5,729 nt of DNA, taken from Dorea sp. CAG:317. GTDB taxonomy: Bacteria > Bacillota > Clostridia > Lachnospirales > Lachnospiraceae. Both the position numbers and the translations under genes were made by a program. The DNA is taken from contig FR892679.1 of assembly GCA_000433535.1 (NCBI GenBank), positions 1-5,729 of the forward strand, in the 5' to 3' direction. Below, one piece after another: positions 1-5,115 of this stretch. A model generated the notes under the pieces. The model made no database searches. It had not been told where the DNA came from and worked only from the letters and a program-made list of their open reading frames with translations. Numbering within the stretch: position 1 is the stretch's first letter; the number at the start of each line of letters is the position of its first letter.

Positions 1-23
1 ATTTTAATTAAATTTCCCTCCTA
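1..23 (-). promoter_or_regulatory. Shine-Dalgarno and start-codon edge of a divergent gene outside the window (probably rpmB)
   Basis: Read on the minus strand, positions 23-16 give TAGGAGGG, a strong Shine-Dalgarno. It is followed by an A/T-rich stretch that ends in ...AAAAT at position 1. If the next base outside the window is G on the minus strand, an ATG start codon would cover positions 2 to 0, about 13 nt from the ribosome binding site. That spacing is slightly long. In many Firmicutes the gene divergent from the Asp23-fakA pair is rpmB (ribosomal protein L28), so that is the inferred identity. None of its coding sequence is visible. Confidence 0.5.
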
Positions 24-114
24 CTCGATTGCTATACATTCTAAAGAGTCTCACCTTGACGGAATGTGAGTGTGACGCGTGTACAACGATTAGAAGAAAG
101 CAGGAACTTTCTAA

Positions 115-143
115 TTGTAAAATCAGGTAAAACAGTTTATAAT
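115..143 (+). promoter_or_regulatory. Sigma-A promoter of the Asp23-fakA operon
   Basis: TTGTAA at 115-120 (four of six matches to the -35 consensus) is followed after exactly 17 nt by a perfect TATAAT at 138-143. Transcription would start near 150, giving a 5' leader of about 50 nt before the ATG at 200. The surroundings are A/T-rich, as expected for a vegetative promoter. A 6-bp inverted repeat (AGAAAG at 95-100, CTTTCT at 107-112) lies just upstream of the -35. It could be an operator or chance. Confidence 0.75.
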
Positions 144-199
144 GTAAACATTAAGTATATGATTAAAATATATGGAATAATAGAAGTGGAGGCTTAGAT

Positions 200-559
200 A
201 TGAAAGGATGCGTTAGTACAGATCTTGGTATTATAACAATTGATCCTGAGGTGATCGCAAAATACGCCGGAACAGTAGCAGTGGAATGTTTTGGTATTGT
301 AGGTATGGCTGCTGTCAATGTGAAAGACGGTTTAGTCCACTTGTTAAAGAGAGAGAGTCTGACTCGTGGAATTCAGGCGACAATCTCTGAAGAGAATCAT
401 ATTAGTCTGAATTTCCATATTATTGTTGCTTATGGTGTAAGCATCTCTGCAGTAACAGAGAACTTGATCAGCAATGTAAAATATAAGGTGGAAGAATTTT
501 CCGGCATGCCGGTAGATAAGATCAATATCTACATTGAAGGCGTCAGAGTCATTGATTAG
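200..559 (+). CDS. Asp23/Gls24 family envelope stress response protein (YloU-like)
   Basis: This is a 119-residue protein of the Asp23/Gls24 (DUF322) family, about the size of Bacillus YloU. The N-terminal part reads GIITIDPEVIAKYAG followed by an ECFGIVGM segment, the usual family opening in which a strand and helix lead into a conserved G-[IV]-x-G turn. The C-terminal half has the alternating hydrophobic strand (ISLNFHIIVAYGVSI) and a final helix and strand ending VDKINIYIEGVRVID, also typical. There is no signal peptide or membrane helix, so the product is cytoplasmic. Characterised relatives associate with the membrane in staphylococci and are linked to envelope stress, but the role of the single-domain YloU type is not well defined. 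The start is supported by GTGGAGG at 186-192, with 7 nt to the ATG. It is the first gene of the operon, 20 nt before fakA, a pairing conserved across Firmicutes. Confidence 0.92.
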   Translation: MKGCVSTDLGIITIDPEVIAKYAGTVAVECFGIVGMAAVNVKDGLVHLLKRESLTRGIQATISEENHISLNFHIIVAYGVSISAVTENLISNVKYKVEEFSGMPVDKINIYIEGVRVID

Positions 560-579
560 TTAAGGAGGAACATAAAGAA

Positions 580-2253
580 GTGGCTACAAAAACTATAAAT
601 GTGGATATGCTTGCCAAGATGTTTTTGGCAGGTGCACAGAATATTGAGGCAAAGAAGGAATTTATCAACGAATTAAATGTATTTCCGGTACCAGATGGAG
701 ATACAGGAACCAATATGTCATTGACAATTATGGCTGCGGCAAAAGAAGTGACATCTCTTCAGAATCCGAAGATGGCAGATCTTGCAAAAGCAATTTCTTC
801 CGGTTCGCTGCGCGGTGCAAGAGGTAACTCAGGAGTTATTTTATCTCAGCTTCTGCGTGGATTCACGAAAGCAATCCGTGAGGAGAAAGAGATTGATGTG
901 ATCGCTCTTGCAGCGGCATGTAACAGAGCCAGAGAGACTGCGTACAAGGCAGTTATGAAGCCGAAGGAAGGTACCATTCTTACTGTGGCAAGCGGAATTG
1001 CGGAAAAGGCATCCGAGATGGCACAGGAAACAGATGATCTGGAGGAATTCATCCCGGCAGTCATTTCTTATGCTGAAGAAGTGTTAGCGAAAACTCCGGA
1101 TATGCTTCCGGTATTAAAAGAAGCAGGAGTTGTTGATTCCGGCGGACAGGGACTCTTAGAAGTTATCAAGGGCGCATATGACGCGTTCCTCGGAAAAGAG
1201 ATTGATTACAGTGCAATTGCTCCAGGTGCAGGAGCAGGTGTAACGAAGATCAGTGCAGAGGATACTGCCGATATTAAATTTGGCTATTGTACAGAGTTTA
1301 TTATTCTGACAGAAAAAGAATTTACAGAACAGGATGAACACGAGTTTAAGGAATATCTGTCTTCAATCGGTGATTCTATCGTATGTGTGGCAGATGATGA
1401 TGTGGTGAAGATTCATGTTCATACGAATGATCCGGGTCTTGCAATTCAAAGAGCGCTTACATTCGGACAGTTATCCCGCATGAAGATTGACAATATGCGT
1501 GAAGAACATCAGGAGAAATTGATCCGTGATGCAGAGAATCTTGCGAAACAGCAGGCGCAGGATGCGGCAGAGAAGAAATACAGTGAGCCGAGAAAACCAA
1601 TGGGATTCATTGCAGTTTCTATCGGTGAAGGAATCAATAATATTTTCAAAGAACTGGGCGTAGACTATATTATCGAAGGCGGACAGACTATGAATCCAAG
1701 TACGGATGACATGCTGAAAGCCATCGATGAAGTTCATGCAGACACCGTATTTATTCTTCCAAATAACAAGAATATCGTCCTTGCGGCAAATCAGGCAAAA
1801 CATCTTGTAGAGGATAAAGAGATCATCGTTATCCCAACAAAGACTGTACCACAGGGAATTACAGCAATCATCAACTTCATGTCGGATGCAGATGCCAAAA
1901 CGAATGAAGAGGCAATGCTGGAAGAAGTGAAAAATGTAAAGACCGGACAGGTAACTTATGCCGTGCGTGACACTCACATTGATGACAAAGAGATTCATGA
2001 AGGTGATATCATGGGTATCGGCGATCATGGAATTCTTGCAGTCGGAAGCGAAATTCGCAAGACAACATTGGATATGCTGGAGCAGCTTGTTGACGAAGAT
2101 TCCGAACTGATCAGTATTTATTATGGTGAAGAAGTGAAAGAAGAAGACGCCAACGAATTGATCGAGCAGATTGAAGAGTTATATCCAGATGCGGATGTGG
2201 ATGCTCATTTTGGCGGACAGCCAATTTATTATTACGTGCTGGCTGTAGAATAA
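580..2253 (+). CDS. fakA: Fatty acid kinase catalytic subunit FakA (DAK2 domain protein, YloV)
   Basis: This is the ATP-dependent kinase that phosphorylates fatty acids bound to a FakB carrier protein, producing acyl-phosphate for phospholipid synthesis in the cytoplasm. The 557 residues match the family's usual length of about 550. The N-terminal DAK2 kinase domain (about 1-205) carries PVPDGDTGTNM at 36-46, with Asp39 and Asp41 as expected Mg/ATP ligands, then LRGARGNSGV at 77-86 and GVVDSGGQG at 183-191. The middle domain has Cys237 in FGYCTE and His279/His281 in IHVHTNDPG. This is the Cys/His-x-His set that binds zinc in the staphylococcal enzyme as I recall it. The C-terminal domain (about 335-557) resembles the FakB-like fold and ends intact. 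The start is GTG at 580, backed by AAGGAGG at 562-568 (11 nt spacing). The next in-frame candidate codons would cut into the conserved first helix. No fakB gene is visible, so the carrier must be encoded elsewhere. Confidence 0.95.
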   Translation: MATKTINVDMLAKMFLAGAQNIEAKKEFINELNVFPVPDGDTGTNMSLTIMAAAKEVTSLQNPKMADLAKAISSGSLRGARGNSGVILSQLLRGFTKAIREEKEIDVIALAAACNRARETAYKAVMKPKEGTILTVASGIAEKASEMAQETDDLEEFIPAVISYAEEVLAKTPDMLPVLKEAGVVDSGGQGLLEVIKGAYDAFLGKEIDYSAIAPGAGAGVTKISAEDTADIKFGYCTEFIILTEKEFTEQDEHEFKEYLSSIGDSIVCVADDDVVKIHVHTNDPGLAIQRALTFGQLSRMKIDNMREEHQEKLIRDAENLAKQQAQDAAEKKYSEPRKPMGFIAVSIGEGINNIFKELGVDYIIEGGQTMNPSTDDMLKAIDEVHADTVFILPNNKNIVLAANQAKHLVEDKEIIVIPTKTVPQGITAIINFMSDADAKTNEEAMLEEVKNVKTGQVTYAVRDTHIDDKEIHEGDIMGIGDHGILAVGSEIRKTTLDMLEQLVDEDSELISIYYGEEVKEEDANELIEQIEELYPDADVDAHFGGQPIYYYVLAVE

Positions 2254-2269
2254 GGCGGAAGAGAGAAAT

Positions 2270-2298
2270 AACAGGGGGCGTTATCGTCCCCTGTTTTT
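2270..2298 (+). terminator. Intrinsic terminator between fakA and recG
   Basis: ACAGGGGGCG at 2271-2280 pairs with CGTCCCCTGT at 2285-2294. This makes a 10-bp GC-rich stem with a single G-T wobble and a TTAT tetraloop, and an outer A-T pair can extend it. Five T residues (2294-2298) follow at once. It begins 17 nt after the fakA stop codon and ends only 15 nt before the recG start codon, so it should end or attenuate the Asp23-fakA transcript. Confidence 0.85.
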
Positions 2299-2313
2299 AG
2301 TAGGGATAAGACG

Positions 2314-4344
2314 ATGATTGAACAGACAAGTATAAAAGAAATAAAAGGTGTGGGTGAAAAGACACAGAAGCTGTTTGAGAAGGTTGGCATTTTTACCGTT
2401 GGTGATCTGATACGGTATTATCCGCGAGGGTATGATGTGTATGAAGAAGCAATACCGATTTCCGAAGTAGAAGAAGGGCATATGCAGACGGTTTCCGGCG
2501 CAGTCTTTGGCAAAGTGCAGGTGTCCGGTACGAGAAATATGCAGGTGACGACTGCGCATATCAAAGATCTGACAGGGACTATTCAAGTAATCTGGTTTCG
2601 TATGCCATTTTTAAGAAATACATTAAAGAGCGGTCAGCCTGTCATCCTTCGAGGCAAAGTTACAAGGCGCAGGAATCGCCTCGTAATGGAACACCCGGAG
2701 CTTTTTTGTCCGCCGGACAAATACGATGAAAAATTAAATACACTGCAGCCGATTTACGGACTGACAGCCGGACTTAGTAATAATACCGTTATGAAGGCGG
2801 TAAAACAAGCACTTGAAGGATTAAATCTCTCAAAGGAGAGTCTGCCGGAAGAGCTTCGGTTGAAATATCAACTGGCAGAATATAACTATGCCGTGCGCGG
2901 AATTCATTTTCCGGAAGATAAAGAAGTATTTTACCACGCGAGAAAACGACTGGTATTTGAAGAATTTCTTTCTTTTATATTATCATTGCGTAAATTAAAG
3001 ACGAGCAATGAACGGATGTCAAATGAATATGTAATGGAAGAACATCCGGCGGTGGCAGAATTGATTCAAAAACTCCCCTATCAGTTGACGAAGGCGCAGA
3101 TGAAGGTGTGGCGGGAAATTTCAGAAAATATGAAATCAGATACCGTGATGTCCAGACTCGTGCAAGGTGATGTCGGTTCAGGAAAGACCATTATAGCTGT
3201 TCTTGCTCTACTGAATGCAGCCATGAACGGTTATCAGGGCGCAATGATGGCACCTACAGAAGTACTGGCACGACAGCATTATGAGTCAATCTGTACATTA
3301 TTTGAAACGTACGATATTCCGGTGAAGGTGGTTCTCCTCACAGGGTCTATGACAGCAAAAGAGAAGCGAAAGGTCTATGACCGGATCGAATGCGGGCTTG
3401 CAAAAATTATCATTGGTACTCATGCGTTGATTCAAGATAAGGTATTTTATGATAATCTGGCGCTTGTGATCACAGATGAGCAACACAGGTTCGGAGTAAA
3501 GCAGCGAGAAACATTTGCAAATAAAGGCGGTGTGCCGCATGTCCTTGTTATGAGTGCAACACCGATTCCAAGAACACTGGCCATCATCCTCTACGGCGAT
3601 CTTGATATCTCTGTTATTGATGAACTTCCGGCTAATCGACTTCCTATTAAAAATTGTGTGGTAGATACCAGTTATCGAAATACCGCGTATGCGTTTATGA
3701 AAAAACAGATTGCAGAAGGCAGGCAATGCTATGTGATCTGTCCTATGGTAGAAGAAAGCGAGAGCATGGAAGCGGAAAATGTCATTGATTATGCCGGAGA
3801 ACTTCAAAAAGAAATGGGTGACTCTATCTGCGTCTCTTATCTTCACGGGAAAATGAAGCAGGCGCAAAAAGATGAAATTATGACGGAATTCGGAGAAAAT
3901 AAAATACAGGTACTCGTATCGACAACTGTGATTGAAGTCGGAATTGATGTACCGAACGCCACGGTTATGATGATTGAAAATGCAGAACGCTTCGGTCTTG
4001 CCCAGCTTCACCAGTTAAGAGGACGTGTAGGACGCGGGAAATACCAGTCTTATTGTATTTTTATGAGTGCATCAAAATCAAAAGAGACGAAGGAACGTCT
4101 TGAGATCCTGAATCATTCAAATGACGGATTTCAAATTGCAAGTGAAGATTTAAGGCTTCGCGGTCCCGGTGATTTCTTCGGTATCCGCCAAAGCGGACTT
4201 ATGGATTTTAAATTGGCAGATGTGTATCAGGACAGCAATATTTTAAAGATGGCAAATGAGGCTGCAAACTGGCTGGAAGAGGAAAAGATTGATTTATTGA
4301 AAATACTTCCAGATTATGAAAGAACTTCTAGTGTAATAATTTAA
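2314..4344 (+). CDS. recG: ATP-dependent DNA helicase RecG
   Basis: RecG is a monomeric superfamily 2 helicase that remodels stalled replication forks and Holliday junctions. The 676 residues are close to the usual Gram-positive length (about 680). The N-terminus has a helix-hairpin-like IKGVGEKTQKLFEKVGIFTVGDLIRYYP, followed by the OB-fold wedge domain (about 55-150) that splits the junction. Helicase motifs appear in order: Walker A GDVGSGKT at 285-292, motif Ia APTEVLARQHY, DEQH box at 388-391, motif III SATP at 414-417, motif IV-like CPMVEESE, motif V TTVIEVGIDVPNA and motif VI QLRGRVGRG at 567-575. The C-terminal TRG region carries LRLRGPGDFFGIRQSG from about 613, which couples ATP hydrolysis to translocation on duplex DNA. 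All key residues are present. The start has a modest ribosome binding site (AGGG at 2302-2305). It lies just past an intrinsic terminator, so it may rely on readthrough or an internal promoter. Confidence 0.97.
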   Translation: MIEQTSIKEIKGVGEKTQKLFEKVGIFTVGDLIRYYPRGYDVYEEAIPISEVEEGHMQTVSGAVFGKVQVSGTRNMQVTTAHIKDLTGTIQVIWFRMPFLRNTLKSGQPVILRGKVTRRRNRLVMEHPELFCPPDKYDEKLNTLQPIYGLTAGLSNNTVMKAVKQALEGLNLSKESLPEELRLKYQLAEYNYAVRGIHFPEDKEVFYHARKRLVFEEFLSFILSLRKLKTSNERMSNEYVMEEHPAVAELIQKLPYQLTKAQMKVWREISENMKSDTVMSRLVQGDVGSGKTIIAVLALLNAAMNGYQGAMMAPTEVLARQHYESICTLFETYDIPVKVVLLTGSMTAKEKRKVYDRIECGLAKIIIGTHALIQDKVFYDNLALVITDEQHRFGVKQRETFANKGGVPHVLVMSATPIPRTLAIILYGDLDISVIDELPANRLPIKNCVVDTSYRNTAYAFMKKQIAEGRQCYVICPMVEESESMEAENVIDYAGELQKEMGDSICVSYLHGKMKQAQKDEIMTEFGENKIQVLVSTTVIEVGIDVPNATVMMIENAERFGLAQLHQLRGRVGRGKYQSYCIFMSASKSKETKERLEILNHSNDGFQIASEDLRLRGPGDFFGIRQSGLMDFKLADVYQDSNILKMANEAANWLEEEKIDLLKILPDYERTSSVII

Positions 4345-4360
4345 AACCTCCATATACTAG

Positions 4361-4367
4361 CATTGTA
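4361..4367 (+). promoter_or_regulatory. Possible forespore (sigma-G/F type) -10 element of the SASP gene
   Basis: CATTGTA matches the CATnnTA form of the sigma-G -10 element described in Bacillus, and genes of this SASP family are normally sigma-G dependent. Transcription would begin near 4374, about 38 nt before the start codon. I do not see a good -35 (GHATR) 17-18 nt upstream; that position reads A/T-rich sequence around 4338-4343. A second near-match, TATACTA at 4353-4359, also lacks a well-placed -35. The assignment rests mainly on the gene's identity. Confidence 0.35.
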
Positions 4368-4386
4368 ACAAAAACAAAGGTTACAA
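4363..4386. repeat. Perfect 7-bp inverted repeat upstream of the SASP gene
   Basis: TTGTAAC at 4363-4369 and GTTACAA at 4380-4386 are exact reverse complements separated by 10 nt. The GTTAC core recurs in direct orientation at 4388-4392. No T-run follows, so this is not an intrinsic terminator for recG. The left arm overlaps the candidate -10 element, and the centre falls near the expected transcription start, which fits a DNA operator better than an RNA hairpin. The binding protein, if any, is unknown, and chance is possible in A/T-rich DNA. Confidence 0.5.
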
Positions 4387-4411
4387 AGTTACGAAAAGGA
4401 GGAGAAGAACA

Positions 4412-4618
4412 ATGGCAAATCGTTCATCAAACAGAGCAGCCGTACCTGAGGCAAAAGGTGCATTAGACAAATTCAAATATGAGGTTGCAAACGAACTTGG
4501 TGTACCGTTAACAGATGGATACAACGGCGACCTTACTTCCAGACAGAATGGTTCTGTTGGCGGTTATATGGTAAAGAAAATGATCGAACAGCAGGAACAG
4601 CAGATGGCTGGTAAATAA
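4412..4618 (+). CDS. Alpha/beta-type small acid-soluble spore protein (SASP)
   Basis: This 68-residue protein coats and protects DNA in the dormant spore and is degraded to amino acids at germination. Both family signatures are visible. KYEVANELGV at 22-31 contains the germination protease (GPR) site, with cleavage expected after Glu24. DLTSRQNGSVGGYMVKKMIE at 40-59 is the second DNA-binding helix region, with the invariant G-S-V-G-G. The tail is Gln-rich (EQQEQQ-like) and ends AGK, a normal short variable end. A strong AAGGAGG (4396-4402) lies 9 nt from the ATG, as expected for a very highly expressed protein. It sits alone between recG and a strong terminator, so it is probably a monocistronic forespore gene. 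The family is well recognised, but paralogues (sspA, sspB, sspC types) cannot be told apart here, so no symbol is given. Confidence 0.96.
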   Translation: MANRSSNRAAVPEAKGALDKFKYEVANELGVPLTDGYNGDLTSRQNGSVGGYMVKKMIEQQEQQMAGK

Positions 4619-4650
4619 GCAATAAGAAAATTAAAAATGTGAAAATGAAA

Positions 4651-4697
4651 TTAAGGCGTGGTACTTAGAAAATAGAAGTACCATGCCTTAATTTTTT
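4651..4697 (+). terminator. Strong intrinsic terminator after the SASP gene
   Basis: TTAAGGCGTGGTACTT at 4651-4666 pairs with AAGTACCATGCCTTAA at 4676-4691. This forms a 16-bp stem with one G-T wobble (4658 with 4684) and a 9-nt A-rich loop. A run of six T (4692-4697) follows, and three A before the stem can lengthen it further. It begins 33 nt after the SASP stop codon and isolates that gene from the PadR unit, whose promoter starts 11 nt later. Confidence 0.93.
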
Positions 4698-4708
4698 ATA
4701 ATCATATA

Positions 4709-4736
4709 TTGACATCTGACTACTATGTGGTACAAT
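4709..4736 (+). promoter_or_regulatory. Sigma-A promoter with extended -10 for the PadR unit
   Basis: A perfect TTGACA (4709-4714) is separated by 16 nt from TACAAT (4731-4736, five of six matches). A TGG triplet at 4728-4730 supplies the TGn extension of the -10. This is close to the ideal vegetative promoter, so the unit should be strongly transcribed unless repressed. Transcription would start near 4743, about 43 nt before the preferred padR start codon. Confidence 0.87.
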
Positions 4737-4741
4737 ATAGT
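4722..4741. promoter_or_regulatory. Palindrome over the padR promoter, candidate PadR operator
   Basis: ACTAT (4722-4726) and ATAGT (4737-4741) are perfect inverted arms around a GTAC centre (4730-4733). Sixteen of the 20 positions are symmetric. The element covers the end of the spacer, the whole -10 hexamer and the next few bases, where a bound dimer would block RNA polymerase. PadR-family regulators commonly repress their own genes through such palindromes. Assignment to this PadR protein is inferred from position only. Confidence 0.55.
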
Positions 4742-4785
4742 TAAGAACTAATATGCGGTGCAAGGTAGTGGGAGGTGAAAGAGAA

Positions 4786-5112
4786 ATGTATGACAAATCC
4801 CAGTTGATGCGCGGAACACTTGAGGGCAGTATTTTGAAAATATTGCTGGATGAGACAACTTATGGATATGAAATTGTAACCAGACTCCAAAAGTATGGAT
4901 TCGAAGATATCAAGGAGGGAACTATTTATCCTCTCTTGGTACGACTGGAAAAGAAAAATATCATTTCTTCCGAATTTCGCCCGTCTCCGTTAGGACCAAG
5001 CCGTAAATACTATTCATTGACGGAAGAAGGGCAGGCATACTTTGAAGAATTTAAAACTTACTGGATGCAGGTGTCTGCATCAGTAAACAAGCTGTTAAGT
5101 TTGGAGGGGTAG
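4786..5112 (+). CDS. PadR family transcriptional regulator
   Basis: This is a 108-residue winged helix-turn-helix regulator of the short PadR type (subfamily 2, about 110 residues with a single C-terminal dimerisation helix). The family core is complete: LEGSILKILLDETTYGYEI at about 12-30, the recognition helix EGTIYPLLVRLEKKNII at 44-60, and the wing GPSRKYYSLTEEG at 70-82. The C-terminal helix (about 83-105) is short, with no extra ligand domain. I chose the ATG at 4786 because GGGAGGTG (4770-4777) lies upstream with 10 nt spacing and the protein then begins MYDKSQLMRG as in relatives. An in-frame ATG at 4753 would add 11 residues but has no ribosome binding site and would put this GGAGG inside the gene. 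Members usually act as repressors of a neighbouring membrane protein or transporter. Here the next gene encodes a membrane protein 3 nt downstream, so they are probably co-transcribed. The inducer is unknown. Confidence 0.93.
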   Translation: MYDKSQLMRGTLEGSILKILLDETTYGYEIVTRLQKYGFEDIKEGTIYPLLVRLEKKNIISSEFRPSPLGPSRKYYSLTEEGQAYFEEFKTYWMQVSASVNKLLSLEG

Positions 5113-5115
5113 ATC

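Noticed and set aside
56..85. TTGACG at 56-61 as a second upstream promoter
   Set aside because: The only -10 candidate at a suitable distance is TGTACA (80-85), a poor match. The 115-143 promoter is far better.
846..1064. Minus-strand open frame inside fakA
   Set aside because: It lies fully within the conserved fakA coding sequence, has no ribosome binding site of note, and its protein has no recognisable domain. The same holds for the minus-strand frames at 1156-1341 and 1471-2028.
2090..2120. Possible recG promoter within fakA (TTGACG with TATTTA)
   Set aside because: The -35 is good, but the spacer to the best -10 is 19 nt and that hexamer is weak. Both lie in conserved coding sequence, so chance is likely.
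3298..4011. 237-codon minus-strand open frame inside recG
   Set aside because: It is antisense to the helicase motifs of recG. Its translation is rich in Cys, His and Phe with no family resemblance, as expected for a shadow of the true gene. The frame at 2281-2586 is rejected for the same reason.
4363..4392. Inverted repeat as a recG terminator
   Set aside because: The arms are A/T-rich with a 10-nt loop and no T-run follows, so it lacks the form of an intrinsic terminator.
4753..4785. Upstream in-frame ATG as the PadR start
   Set aside because: It has no Shine-Dalgarno and adds 11 residues (MRCKVVGGERE) not typical of the family. The GGGAGGTG at 4770-4777 clearly serves the ATG at 4786.
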